Assembly: GCA_013403005.1 (NCBI GenBank)
Contig: JACBOA010000017.1
Coordinates: forward strand, 1-61,944
Origin: Methanobacteriaceae archaeon
Lineage (GTDB): Archaea > Methanobacteriota > Methanobacteria > Methanobacteriales > Methanobacteriaceae
Direction: 5' to 3'
DNA length: 61,944 bases
The notes under the pieces were generated by a model, which saw only the letters and a program-made list of their open reading frames with translations, ran no database searches and was not told the DNA's origin. The position numbers were made by a program, and so were the translations under genes. Each line of letters opens with the position of its first letter. The first letter of the stretch is position 1. Positions 32,126 through 41,002 of the stretch are shown piece after piece.

Positions 32126-33253
32126 ATGAAATCAATTCCACTTTCTGACATCGACTTGGGTGAAGAAGAGATCAACTCTGTTATAGAAGTTTTAAAATCC
32201 AAATGGCTCTCCATGGGCCCGGTGACCCAGGAATTTGAAAGAGAATTCTCTGATTATCTGAAAATTAAACATTCCTTTGGAGTTTCTAATTGCACAGCAG
32301 CTCTTCACTTGGCTAATAGGGTACTGGGTGTGGGGCCTGGTGATGAGGTTATAGTCCCTTCACTTTCATTTGTAGCCACAGCCAATGCTACACTTTACTG
32401 CGGAGCTAAACCTGTTTTTGCAGATATAACCAGTCCAGAGAACCTCAACATATCTCCCGAGGATATTTTAGAAAAAATAACTCCCAAAACAAAAGCAGTC
32501 ACTGTAATGCACTATGCAGGTTATCCCTGCGATATGGATGCAGTGATGGAAATTGCAGAAGACCATAACCTAAAAGTTATCGAAGACGTGGCACATGCCC
32601 CTGGAGCTGAATACAAGGGACATAAATGCGGTACCATGGGAGATGTTGGATGTTTCAGTTTTTTTGCCAATAAAAACATGGTTACTGGTGAGGGAGGAAT
32701 GTTGGTTACTGGGGATGATACCATAGCACCGGTGATCAGACAAATGCGATCCCATAGCATGACTTCATTAACATGGGACCGGCATAAAGGCCATTCCTTC
32801 AGTTACGATGTTACAGATGTGGGATATAACTACCGGATTAACGAAATTGCATCAACCCTGGGACGAATACAGTTGAAAAAATTAGATGAAAACAACCAGA
32901 ACCGGGAAAAAATCACCCAGACATATATTCACGATTTAAACACGTCTAAAATTTCCATTCCATTTAAAAAACATCCTGGAAAACCATCCTACCATATTTT
33001 CCCTATTTTACTCTCGGAAGATGTTTCCAGAAATGAATTCATGGCAGAATTAAAGGGAAAGGGAATTCAGACCAGTGTACACTATCCCCCTATCCATTTA
33101 TTTACATATTATCGTGAGAAATTTGGATTAAAGGAGGGAATGCTTCCTATGACTGAGTTAGTGGGAGAAAGAGAAGTAACATTACCTCTGCACCCTAAAA
33201 TGTCTGTGGAGGACGTTGCTTTTGTTATTGAATCCGTGAATAGTTTTAAGTGA
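32126..33253 (+). CDS. PLP-dependent sugar aminotransferase (DegT/LegC-like)
   Basis: A 375-residue aminotransferase of the DegT/DnrJ/EryC1 family. It transfers an amino group to a 4-keto sugar nucleotide. IPLSDIDLGEEEINSV and SKWLSMGPVTQEFE form the typical start; VIEDVAHAPGAEYKG contains the aspartate that contacts PLP; CFSFFANKNMVTGEGG holds the Schiff-base lysine after asparagine; NYRINEIAS closes the site. A GTG at 32117 is also in frame, but ATG 32126 is preferred. With the dehydratase and nucleotidyltransferase it would make a nucleotide-linked 4-amino-4,6-dideoxy sugar. It converges with the F390 synthetase-like gene. Confidence 0.9.
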   Translation: MKSIPLSDIDLGEEEINSVIEVLKSKWLSMGPVTQEFEREFSDYLKIKHSFGVSNCTAALHLANRVLGVGPGDEVIVPSLSFVATANATLYCGAKPVFADITSPENLNISPEDILEKITPKTKAVTVMHYAGYPCDMDAVMEIAEDHNLKVIEDVAHAPGAEYKGHKCGTMGDVGCFSFFANKNMVTGEGGMLVTGDDTIAPVIRQMRSHSMTSLTWDRHKGHSFSYDVTDVGYNYRINEIASTLGRIQLKKLDENNQNREKITQTYIHDLNTSKISIPFKKHPGKPSYHIFPILLSEDVSRNEFMAELKGKGIQTSVHYPPIHLFTYYREKFGLKEGMLPMTELVGEREVTLPLHPKMSVEDVAFVIESVNSFK

Positions 33254-33374
33254 ATTATATTATTTTTATTGATTTAATGGATGGTTTTCTAAGGAGTTAT
33301 GGTTTGATTGGATCACCAAATAACTAATATAAATACAATACAAAAAATGGAATAAACTAACCATCATTTTACTT

Positions 33375-34715
33375 TCAGCGACGGTCCACCAAACGTTTAG
33401 GTCGTCCCCTGATCTTATAAAATTCAAGACCCCCTGGTCCAGTAAAATTGAAGTTAATGTTAAAGCTCCCATCCTGATGTGCTTCATGGAGGGTGGGCTT
33501 GTATTCCAGGAATGATTTTAAAAAGTTATCCTGAACCAGCTCCTCTTCACATTGTTTCAGGTCATGACACTCCATACTTACCCGGAGAGTGACTTCTTCT
33601 TCATCCCCATATAGAAAGGCCTCGTACTCCCCAGTTAAATAATCCATGTTCTCCTCCTGGAAAACTCCTTTTTCAATGTCAACCCGGTTAAATGGTGCTC
33701 CCATCACCCAGACTGTTTCAGCTTCCCTCTCCGGGTTTAGTATTCGCATGTGGGTTCTGCCGCAGCCGCATTTATCCCTGCTAACCACCACTGTTGTGTC
33801 TTCTGTGTCATAATTCAAGAGTAATGTGCCAGTTTTACCTCCTGGAGGGAGTAGTGTGGTTAAAACTATCCTTCCACACTCCCCTTCCGGCACAAAGTCC
33901 TCCAGTTGAGGGTTGTAAACATCCAGATGAACCAGATCCTCAGGCACATGCAAGCCCACCTTTTTATAGCATTCCCCGCACATGGTCCCCTCGGTACTGC
34001 CATAGGTGTTATAGACCGGGACTCCCCACAATTTCTCTACATAAGCACGTGACTCCTCAGCAAAACTTTCACCACCAGCTATGAGCCTTTTGATGCTGGA
34101 ATCATGAGGATCAAATCCTTCGCTTTTCATCCGACGTGCCAGGCGGATTAGTTTAAAAACACTTCCCACTATTCCCGTGGGTTGATAATTCTTTATGATA
34201 CGCACCGGGAAAGTGCACTTACCTTCAGGTATTATGGTCATCCCAATCTTCTGAGCAGCCAGAGTCATGGTGTTAGCTCCTACATTCATCCCATAACTGG
34301 CACAAACCACCACCCGGTCTCCATTACCAAAATTCTGGGAAACAAAAGAACGGGCATATTTCTCGGCGTAACGGTTCCAGTCTTCCCAGGTTAAAAAGAA
34401 TGATTTGGGCATGCCACTGGTTCCACTGGTCTCGTGAATAGTGTAAATATCATTCCAGTCAATGCATTTGAACTCAAAATCCTCAGTTTCAGGGGGCTGT
34501 CTTTCCCGGACTGTTTTTCCAGAGATAATTGGCAGTTCACGCAGGTCTTCGTGTTCACGAATATCCGCAGGATTAATACCCTCCTCCTTAAACCATTTTT
34601 GGTAAAAAAGAGAGTTTTTAGCTGCATATTTAACTGTATACTGGATGCGCTCATCAACCAGAGCATCCAGTTCATCTCTAGGCATGGTTTCGATTTCTTC
34701 CCTGAAGTAACCCAT
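33375..34715 (-). CDS. Coenzyme F390 synthetase / phenylacetate-CoA ligase-like enzyme
   Basis: A 446-residue adenylate-forming enzyme of the PaaK group. In Methanobacterium, relatives adenylylate coenzyme F420 to F390 when cells meet oxygen; others are aryl-CoA ligases. Seen here: the P-loop HETSGTSGMPKSFFLTWEDW, YGMNVGANTM, IAGGESFAEESRAYVEKLWG, the core YNTYGSTEGTMCGEC, and LLNYDTEDTT followed by CGCGRTHMRI. The C-terminal lid ends RGRPKRLVDRR. GGGTGAT before the ATG at 34715 sets the start; the GTG overlapping that site is rejected. Whether the substrate is F420 or a carboxylic acid cannot be told from sequence. Confidence 0.8.
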   Translation of the reverse strand: MGYFREEIETMPRDELDALVDERIQYTVKYAAKNSLFYQKWFKEEGINPADIREHEDLRELPIISGKTVRERQPPETEDFEFKCIDWNDIYTIHETSGTSGMPKSFFLTWEDWNRYAEKYARSFVSQNFGNGDRVVVCASYGMNVGANTMTLAAQKIGMTIIPEGKCTFPVRIIKNYQPTGIVGSVFKLIRLARRMKSEGFDPHDSSIKRLIAGGESFAEESRAYVEKLWGVPVYNTYGSTEGTMCGECYKKVGLHVPEDLVHLDVYNPQLEDFVPEGECGRIVLTTLLPPGGKTGTLLLNYDTEDTTVVVSRDKCGCGRTHMRILNPEREAETVWVMGAPFNRVDIEKGVFQEENMDYLTGEYEAFLYGDEEEVTLRVSMECHDLKQCEEELVQDNFLKSFLEYKPTLHEAHQDGSFNINFNFTGPGGLEFYKIRGRPKRLVDRR

Positions 34716-34978
34716 CAAAATCACCCAACTCCCTATAAACCAATACAGGTATACAATTATGTCTTTAATTCAGTGATTGACTATAGACTCCCAAATTAAT
34801 AATAATTTCTAATAAAATTTTTTATGGTTAGAAAAATTACACAATCCACTCCAAAATATAGAACCTTAACAGCTTAAATGCAATAAGATAAAAAGAAAAT
34901 AAGTGGGAAATAATCTCTAAACATACCATTTTATAAAAATATTCAACCATATAATTCCAATATAGCATAAAGAGCATT

Positions 34979-35376
34979 ATAAAGGACTATAAGTTAATAA
35001 TCCTTGCCATTGTTATTTTAATGATAGCTGGAGTATTATTTATCTCCCCCCCCCCCAATGACGAGAATGTTATAAAGGTGGGATATTTACCCTAAGAACA
35101 AAGCACATCTCTTTTTGTAGCTAAAAATACAAAACTTATGAAAATAAAGATTTAAATTTTAAAACCGTCCAGATAAGCACAGGATCTAATATTGTGGATG
35201 CTGTGGCCATTGAAGATTATATATTGGATATGTGGGAATTTCCCCTATTCTAGAGAGAATAAGTAAAGGAGTTCCAATAATAAGTTGTGGGAGCGGTTAA
35301 CATGGTCGGGAGTGGGATTGTGGTTCAACCAAACTCCACCATAACCAGTCCTGCAGATTTGAAGGGTAAAAATTAA
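34979..35376 (+). pseudogene. Decayed ABC-transporter substrate-binding protein gene (SsuA/TauA-like)
   Basis: Reading across frames restores the N-terminal third of a nitrate/sulfonate/taurine-type binding protein: a signal-like start KDYKLIILAIVILMIAGVL, then NDENVIKVGYLP, EQSTSLFVAKNTKLM, VQISTGSNIVDAVAIED, YVGISPILERISKGVPIIS and VGSGIVVQPNSTITSPADL. The expected start codon is ATA at 34979, an in-frame TAA lies at 35093, and at least three frameshifts follow (near 35145-35155, 35215-35235 and 35290-35300). The reading ends at 35376 and the last two-thirds of the gene are absent. A run of 11 C (35046-35056) lies within it. No permease or ATPase gene is nearby. Confidence 0.85.
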
Positions 35377-35515
35377 CTCTTGATTAACCTTAAATCGTAG
35401 ATTTAAAGCCACAATATATATCACTAATTGTGAATTTAGAATCACATATAGCAATATTTATATAGTGTTTCATCTTACCTAATAACTGAGAGAGAAACAA
35501 CCACCCGGAAAAAAA

Positions 35516-35551
35516 GAGGTGCACCTAAAAGTGCACCTCCACGCTCCACGG
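35516..35551. repeat. Perfect stem-loop A beside the coiled-coil ORF
   Basis: GAGGTGCAC (35516-35524) and GTGCACCTC (35531-35539) form a 9-base-pair stem with the 6-base loop CTAAAA. On the minus strand the stem is followed by seven T, which is terminator-like. The adjoining ACCTCCACGCTCCACGG (35535-35551) recurs in shorter form at stem-loop B. Confidence 0.75.
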
Positions 35552-35587
35552 TTTTTCTCATTTAAAAAAAAAGTTTAGAGGACGCAT

Positions 35588-35785
35588 ATGGTAAGATTAA
35601 ACCTCATTGAACTTTCCGAAATGCAACGCTATAAAAAAGAGAATGAAAACTACCAAAAAGAAAATGAAAGGCTTAGAGAATTCTCTTTAGAGCTATTTAA
35701 GGAAGGTTTCAAATTAGGATTCAAAAAAGGTTATACCGAAGCCATTGAAAAGGGAAAAAATCAGCACAAAACTGAATTAATCTAG
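35588..35785 (+). CDS. Small coiled-coil protein
   Basis: A 65-residue ORF with ATG at 35588 behind GAGGACGC. The product is a single long charged helix (YKKENENYQKENERLREFS) with heptad-like spacing, followed by FKEGFKLGFKKGYTEAIEKG, in which F/G-x-K repeats resemble short tails of transposon-associated and Rpn-like proteins. No cysteine, no transmembrane helix. It lies between two related stem-loops. I know no function; dimerisation through a coiled coil is likely. Confidence 0.6.
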   Translation: MVRLNLIELSEMQRYKKENENYQKENERLREFSLELFKEGFKLGFKKGYTEAIEKGKNQHKTELI

Positions 35786-35819
35786 CAACAATATAGAGAA
35801 TAACTATTATAAGATAACT

Positions 35820-35871
35820 CCCCGTGGCCTAGTAAATTTAGATCTATACACCTTACCTCCACACCACGGGG
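35820..35871. repeat. Stem-loop B beside the coiled-coil ORF
   Basis: CCCCGTGG (35820-35827) and CCACGGGG (35864-35871) are perfect 8-base arms around a 36-base loop. The right part, ACCTCCACACCACGG (35855-35869), repeats the sequence next to stem-loop A with one three-for-one base replacement. On the minus strand it lies about 115 bases after the HAD gene. Confidence 0.7.
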
Positions 35872-35986
35872 TGATTATCCTCAAATGTTCCTTTAATTAT
35901 TAAACTTTATTAAACTGAGTCCATTCCTTTAATCTGGATAAAAGGAAATATTATTAGAGGATATTCAATTTTAAGGTTATTCATAA

Positions 35987-36676
35987 TTAAATTACTCCCA
36001 TAATCTCCAGAACTCCATTAACATCTTCTAAACTTTCCAAAACAAAATCTGCTCCTGTTTTTTCCAGCTCACGAGTGGTGTATCTTCCAGTGGCCACAGC
36101 AATAGTTTTCAGGTTGAATGGTTGGGCTGCTTCCACATCACGAGGAGTGTCTCCGATTACAAATATCTGGTTTCCCTTAAATCCATAAAATTCCCTGGCA
36201 CGGTTTATTGCCTTTTCCACCAGACAAGGCCTTACTGGACTGTCACTACCAAAACCACCAAATGAAAAAAACCCATCCAGACCAGCTTTACTCAGTTTAG
36301 CATAGGCAATTGGTTCTAGATTACCAGTGGCAAGACCCAATAAAACATTTTCATCTTTCAATTCTCTTAAAAGGAGGTTCACACCACCTAAAGCCTGCAC
36401 ATTCTCCCGGTGCACATTGGCCAGATAATCCTGGACCATGTAATCCAGGCAATCCTGGAATTTTTCTTCAATAACTTTCTCTGGTATGCCACCCAGTTCC
36501 AGAACTTCCCGCAGTATTTGAGGGTCAGTTTTACCAGCATAGTTAATACCACTGATATCTTCTTCCATTCCATAAAATTTACTGACCGAATGTACAAAGG
36601 CCATATAGTGGCAGCGCGCTCCCCTAACCAAAGTCCCATCAATGTCAAATAAAGTTAAAACATCCTTATGAGTCAT
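35987..36676 (-). CDS. HAD-family phosphatase (phosphoglycolate phosphatase-like)
   Basis: A 229-residue haloacid-dehalogenase hydrolase. Motif I is LFDIDGTLVRG with the nucleophilic and acid/base aspartates, motif II is GLATGNLEPIA, and motif IV is FVIGDTPRDVEAAQ; a helical cap (subfamily I) lies between motif I and II (YGMEEDISGINYAGKTDP). This set suits a soluble phosphatase for small phosphate esters such as 2-phosphoglycolate or sugar phosphates. The frame opens with GTG at 36685; ATG at 36676 is preferred. It lies 57 bases after the deaminase gene on the same strand and is probably co-transcribed with it. Confidence 0.88.
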   Translation of the reverse strand: MTHKDVLTLFDIDGTLVRGARCHYMAFVHSVSKFYGMEEDISGINYAGKTDPQILREVLELGGIPEKVIEEKFQDCLDYMVQDYLANVHRENVQALGGVNLLLRELKDENVLLGLATGNLEPIAYAKLSKAGLDGFFSFGGFGSDSPVRPCLVEKAINRAREFYGFKGNQIFVIGDTPRDVEAAQPFNLKTIAVATGRYTTRELEKTGADFVLESLEDVNGVLEIMGVI

Positions 36677-36733
36677 TCCAACCACTTTAGTTTCTATTAT
36701 TTAATTAAAAAAATTTTAATTAAAAAAATGAAG

Positions 36734-38026
36734 TTATGTTTTTGAGAGAAGATCTCTAGCAGAGTTTTCTGCCATCTGCATCACTTCCACCTCATCCAAG
36801 ACTAAAACTTCCCTATCATGCATCAAAATTTTTCCATTGCATATTACTGTGTTTACATCGGCAGCTTCTGCTGAATAAACTAGATGAGATATGGGATTGT
36901 GGTAAGGAGTTAGATGAGGTGCTTTCATATCCATCAGTACCAGGTCTGCTTTTTTACCCACCTCAATGGTACCAATCTCTTTTTCCATTCCCAGTGCAGT
37001 TGCACCATTAATAGTAGCCATTTCCAAGACTTTACCTGCTGGTAAAACTGTGGGATCAAGGGTTCGCACCTTTTGAAGGAGGCTGGCGGTTTTCATCTCC
37101 TGGAACATGTCCAGATTATTATTAGATGCAGCTCCATCTGTACCCAGTGACACGCAGATATTACTAGCCAGCATATCAGAAACTGGTGATATTCCTGAAG
37201 CCAACTTCATATTACTCAGAGGATTGTGAGATATTTTAACATTATTCTCATTTATTAAGGCTATCTCAGCCCCTGATAACCAAACAGAGTGTGCTGCGAT
37301 AACATCGGGACCTAAAAAACTAATATCTTCTAAGTACTCAAATGGCCGCTTTTTATTATCATTTAAACTATTTTCAACTTCTATTTCAGTTTCAGAAACG
37401 TGTATGTGAATTTTCAGGTCTTTTTCATCAGCTTTACTCCGAACCCAGTTTAAAAGTTCGGTTGAACAAGTATAAGGTGTGTGTGGGCCCAGCGCTACCT
37501 TTATTCTACCATTCGCTGTGTTATGGCATTTTTCTATGATGCGCTGGGTTTCTTTAAACTCTGACTTCCTTTTTTCATCATCAAAAAGATCTATCATGCC
37601 ATGGCATATGAGTCCCCTGATTCCAGCCTCATCAATGGCCCGGGCCACATCATCCATGAAGAAGTACATATCATTACAAGTGGTGGTTCCAGACTTAATC
37701 ATCTCCAGAGCAGCCAGAAGTGCACCAGCATAACAGTGCTCCCCATCCAGATGAGATTCAACTGGCCAGATATGATCATTCAGCCATACATCAAGGGCTA
37801 AATCATCGGCAAGTCCCCTCATAAGGCTCATGGAGAGGTGTGTGTGGGTATTTACAAGGCCAGGGATTAATACCTTCCCTTCACCATCTATAACTTCGTC
37901 AGCACCAGATAAGCCTTTGTTATCAATTATATCAACGATTTTGTCATCTTCTATAAGAACTGACCCTTTTTTAGCTTCATCAGTGAGTATATTAGTGTTT
38001 TTTATTAGAATAGACTGACTTTCCAT
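36734..38026 (-). CDS. dadD: 5'-deoxyadenosine / SAH / MTA deaminase
   Basis: A 430-residue amidohydrolase that deaminates 5'-deoxyadenosine, S-adenosylhomocysteine and methylthioadenosine to the inosine forms, clearing inhibitors left by radical-SAM and methyl-transfer reactions. Metal ligands: NTHTHLSMSLMRG, HIHVSETE, AAHSVWLSG and GTDGAASNNNLDMFQEM. The last, with LGPHTPYTCS, is the MTA/SAH deaminase pattern seen in the Methanocaldococcus enzyme DadD. The N-terminal ILIKNTNILTDEAKKG and the C-terminal KKADLVLMDMKAPHLTP form the composite sandwich domain. GGTGG precedes the ATG. Divergent from hisG. Confidence 0.92.
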   Translation of the reverse strand: MESQSILIKNTNILTDEAKKGSVLIEDDKIVDIIDNKGLSGADEVIDGEGKVLIPGLVNTHTHLSMSLMRGLADDLALDVWLNDHIWPVESHLDGEHCYAGALLAALEMIKSGTTTCNDMYFFMDDVARAIDEAGIRGLICHGMIDLFDDEKRKSEFKETQRIIEKCHNTANGRIKVALGPHTPYTCSTELLNWVRSKADEKDLKIHIHVSETEIEVENSLNDNKKRPFEYLEDISFLGPDVIAAHSVWLSGAEIALINENNVKISHNPLSNMKLASGISPVSDMLASNICVSLGTDGAASNNNLDMFQEMKTASLLQKVRTLDPTVLPAGKVLEMATINGATALGMEKEIGTIEVGKKADLVLMDMKAPHLTPYHNPISHLVYSAEAADVNTVICNGKILMHDREVLVLDEVEVMQMAENSARDLLSKT

Positions 38027-38128
38027 TGGACCACCTATCTATATTAGATTGGGGAAAACAACATATAATATCTACAGTATTGCTATTAACACTATAATTT
38101 TGTGAAATCTATATAATATTGCAAGATT

Positions 38129-38143
38129 ATTGTAAAATACAAT
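38129..38143. promoter_or_regulatory. Palindrome in the divergent promoter region of dadD and hisG
   Basis: ATTGTA-AAA-TACAAT is a perfect 15-base inverted repeat, nested between wider arms AGATTAT (38124-38130) and ATAATCT (38156-38162). It lies about 100 bases from either start codon in a 200-base divergent region and could serve either gene. Confidence 0.35.
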
Positions 38144-38233
38144 CATTTTTTCACGATAATCTGATGTACCCATTTAAACTTTTAACTTAAAACTTTAATT
38201 TAAGGTAAAAATTCTAACTCGGAGGATTAATTG

Positions 38234-39094
38234 ATGCAAATACGAATAGCCCTTCCATCCAAGGGAAGGATAAGCGATCCTGCAGTGAAACTTTTATCCA
38301 AAGCAGGGATTGGATTGAAGGATACTGTTAATAGAAGACTTTTTTCTGAGACCTATGATGATCAGATAAGTGTTATGTTCACCCGGGCTGCTGACATCCC
38401 AGAATTTGTAGCTGATGGGGCTGCAGACCTGGGAATGACTGGTCTGGATCTGATTGAAGAGAAAGAAGCCCAGGTGAAGATCCTGGAAGATCTGAACTTC
38501 GGACGTTCCAAACTGGTGCTGGCTGCTCCTGAGGAATCAGACATTGAAAAACTTTCTGATATCAAGAAAGGATCAGTTGTGGCCACGGAATTCCCCCGTC
38601 TAACTGAAAAATACCTTGAAAATCATGGGATCCCTGTTAAGATCGTTGAACTCAGTGGTTCAACCGAGATAGCACCGTTTATTGGGGTTTCAGACTTGAT
38701 TGCTGATCTAACCAGCACTGGCACCACCTTAAAAATGAATCATCTGCAGATAGTAGACACCATTCTAGAAAGCTCAGTGCATCTTATAGCCAATCCTCAT
38801 AGTTACCTGGGGAAAAACGAAAAAATTGAGGAAATTCGAACTGGTATAAGGGGTGTTCTGGATGCTGAGGGTAAAAAACTGGTTATGATGAATGTGGATG
38901 AAGAGGTTCTGGATGAGGTTAAAAGTGCCATGCCTGGTATGACTGGTCCCACTGTCTCCCAGGTTCTCTCCAATAATGGTGTTGTTGCTGTTCACGCGGT
39001 AGTGGATGAAAATGAAGTATTTCAGGTGGTTAACCGTCTTAAAAAAATTGGAGCACGGGACATTCTAGTGATGCCCATTGAGAGGATCATTTGA
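38234..39094 (+). CDS. hisG: ATP phosphoribosyltransferase (long form)
   Basis: A 286-residue enzyme catalysing the first step of histidine biosynthesis, joining ATP to PRPP. The N-terminal part (IRIALPSKGRISDPAVKLL and DLGMTGLDLIEE) and the PRPP loop (LTSTGTTLKMNHL near residue 157-169) are clear. A C-terminal domain of about 75 residues (VDEEVLDEVKSAMPGMTGPT and later) is the ACT-like regulatory domain of the long form, which senses histidine. GGAGGATTAA precedes the ATG; a TTG three bases earlier is in frame but less likely. hisF lies 13 kb away. Confidence 0.95.
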   Translation: MQIRIALPSKGRISDPAVKLLSKAGIGLKDTVNRRLFSETYDDQISVMFTRAADIPEFVADGAADLGMTGLDLIEEKEAQVKILEDLNFGRSKLVLAAPEESDIEKLSDIKKGSVVATEFPRLTEKYLENHGIPVKIVELSGSTEIAPFIGVSDLIADLTSTGTTLKMNHLQIVDTILESSVHLIANPHSYLGKNEKIEEIRTGIRGVLDAEGKKLVMMNVDEEVLDEVKSAMPGMTGPTVSQVLSNNGVVAVHAVVDENEVFQVVNRLKKIGARDILVMPIERII

Positions 39095-39195
39095 TATAGA
39101 TTATACCAAAATGACAAAATGCATGACAAGAATAGTGTGTTACGTGAAATTTTATATAATGGAAACAAACACTTGAAAAAGGCTTAGGGATTGAT

Positions 39196-39972
39196 ATGAA
39201 GCTTATAAGATTTAAAAAGGATGATGAGAATAAAAACGGAGTGCTTATCAACGGAGGATTGGTGGAAATACACCATTCCCTACTTGAAGCTGCCCAGTCA
39301 CCCTTTGATGATCTTGAAAGGAAAGATTTCTACTCTCTGGATGAAATTAAGATTCTCCCCCCAGTTCAACCCAGTAAAGTGGTCTGTGTGGGTTTGAATT
39401 ATCGTGACCATGCTGAAGAGTTGAACATGCCACTTCCTGATGAACCTATCCTGTTTTTAAAGCCTCCTACCACGGTAATTGGCCATGAAGAAAGTATTAT
39501 ATATCCCCCTCAATCCCATCATGTGGATTATGAGGCTGAGCTGGCTATAGTTATTGGTAGCCAGGCCCACTTTATCAGTGAAGGTGATGCCCTTGATTAT
39601 GTGGCTGGTTATACTGTCCTCAATGATGTTACTGCCCGGGATTTACAGGAAAAGGATGGTCAGTGGACGCGTGCTAAGAGTTTCGATACCTTCTGCCCTC
39701 TTGGGCCCTGGATAGAAACCGAACTTGACCCTTCCAATCAAAGGATATGTATGAAGGTTAATGAGGAAGTTAAACAGGATTCTAACACCAAAAATATGAT
39801 ATTCCCTCCAGAAGAACTGGTGAGCTTCATATCACAAATTATGACCCTTAAGCCAGGTGATGTGATTGCCACTGGCACTCCCCCTGGTGTGGGACCCCTT
39901 CAAGTGGGAGATGTGACTGAGGTGTGTGTAGAAGGTATTGGAATTCTGAAGAATAAAGTGATTCAACCATAA
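39196..39972 (+). CDS. Fumarylacetoacetate hydrolase-family protein
   Basis: A 258-residue member of the FAH family, whose members hydrolyse or isomerise acylpyruvates and 2-hydroxyhepta-dienedioates, or decarboxylate oxaloacetate, using one divalent metal. Seen: VVCVGLNYRDHAEELNMP, PILFLKPPTTVIGHEE, the metal ligands in VDYEAELAIVIG, the helix VAGYTVLNDVTARDLQ, and the late TGTPPGVGPLQVGD loop. GGGATTGAT precedes the ATG. It follows hisG by 100 bases but has no pathway link to it. In methanogens an oxaloacetate or acylpyruvate role is a guess. Confidence 0.9.
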   Translation: MKLIRFKKDDENKNGVLINGGLVEIHHSLLEAAQSPFDDLERKDFYSLDEIKILPPVQPSKVVCVGLNYRDHAEELNMPLPDEPILFLKPPTTVIGHEESIIYPPQSHHVDYEAELAIVIGSQAHFISEGDALDYVAGYTVLNDVTARDLQEKDGQWTRAKSFDTFCPLGPWIETELDPSNQRICMKVNEEVKQDSNTKNMIFPPEELVSFISQIMTLKPGDVIATGTPPGVGPLQVGDVTEVCVEGIGILKNKVIQP

Positions 39973-40034
39973 TGCCGGAAATTAATGCCGGAAATCCTCA
40001 GAGCAGTGTTAAAAACATGATTTAATTAATAAAA

Positions 40035-40979
40035 TTATGCGTGCCACGCCCTCATTACGAAATCAGAACTTTTTTTAAGATATTCACCCTCAAAACCTTC
40101 TAATAGCATCCGATTTACACTTTTTCTTATTTTGAAACCTTCACCCATCAAAAAATCAACCAGATCACTGTAACGAGTGTTTACCTCAATTAAAACCTCT
40201 CCCTGCGGATTTATCTTGCGGAAAAAATGTAAACCTTCCCTTAGAATATCTTTCTGACATCTTGTGGGTTTTATTGCCCCCCATAAGTGGAGGAATACTA
40301 CGCTGTAGTATGCCAAAAAACCCAGTGGTTCATCATCTTTACTGATAATAATTATATCCCCATCACCAGCGTTGATCAAGTCCAAATCATTCTTGTAGCT
40401 TATACCTTTAAGATCATTACCAGTCCAGAGTTCTATCTTATCTAAAATCAGTTTTTTTCTATCTTCTGGAAGATGAGAGTATAATTCTACATTGTATTCT
40501 ATATGGTAGTTTATATCTTTACAACTGTTTTCATCACTAATATTTATTCTAGATTTTTTTGGTTGAATTTGGAACTTTTCGGGGACTTCCAGTATCAGAG
40601 AAGGAAATGCTGAATGAAATCCCATTTTATGGTACAGTCCTAAATTGTTCCCAGCTTCAGGACGCACCTCCAAGCCGATAACCTTACAATGACTCTTCAA
40701 GTAATCTAAACTCTTCTGAATGAGTTTCTGACCCCAACCTTTCCCATGAAGAGATGGCTGAATACCCACAGGACCCAGATAACCCTCATCACCCATGGTT
40801 TTGTTAAAAGAATAACCCACCACTTCTTTTCCATCTAGGAGTACGAAACAACCTTCAGGGTCTCCTTCTCGGAGTCCTTTGAGATTTTGCACTGTACGTG
40901 GTTCATCTCTTTGGAAGGCACTCTGGTCTATTTCCAGAATTTTTTCCAAGTGGCTGTCATTCATAAGTTTAATTATCAT
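40035..40979 (-). CDS. GNAT acetyltransferase with C-terminal extension
   Basis: A protein of about 314 residues. The first 140 residues are a GNAT domain: YLGPVGIQPSLHGKGWGQKL is the acetyl-CoA binding beta4-alpha3 region with the Q/R-x-x-G-x-G/A element, and GLEVRPEAGNNLGLYHKMGF is the following strand-helix. The second half contains another GNAT-like pattern (GDIIIISKDDEPLGFLAYYS; VLIEVNTRYSDLVDFLMGEG), so the protein may be a tandem GNAT with a degenerate second domain. The frame opens with TTG at 41006; ATG at 40979 is chosen. It follows a frameshifted glycosylase-like gene. Substrate unknown. Confidence 0.82.
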   Translation of the reverse strand: MIIKLMNDSHLEKILEIDQSAFQRDEPRTVQNLKGLREGDPEGCFVLLDGKEVVGYSFNKTMGDEGYLGPVGIQPSLHGKGWGQKLIQKSLDYLKSHCKVIGLEVRPEAGNNLGLYHKMGFHSAFPSLILEVPEKFQIQPKKSRINISDENSCKDINYHIEYNVELYSHLPEDRKKLILDKIELWTGNDLKGISYKNDLDLINAGDGDIIIISKDDEPLGFLAYYSVVFLHLWGAIKPTRCQKDILREGLHFFRKINPQGEVLIEVNTRYSDLVDFLMGEGFKIRKSVNRMLLEGFEGEYLKKSSDFVMRAWHA

Positions 40980-41002
40980 ATTATGACACTTAAAATTAAA
41001 TT

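Noticed and set aside
35400..35880. tRNA-like structures in the stem-loop zone
   Set aside because: The stems lack a T-loop consensus and a cloverleaf cannot be drawn.
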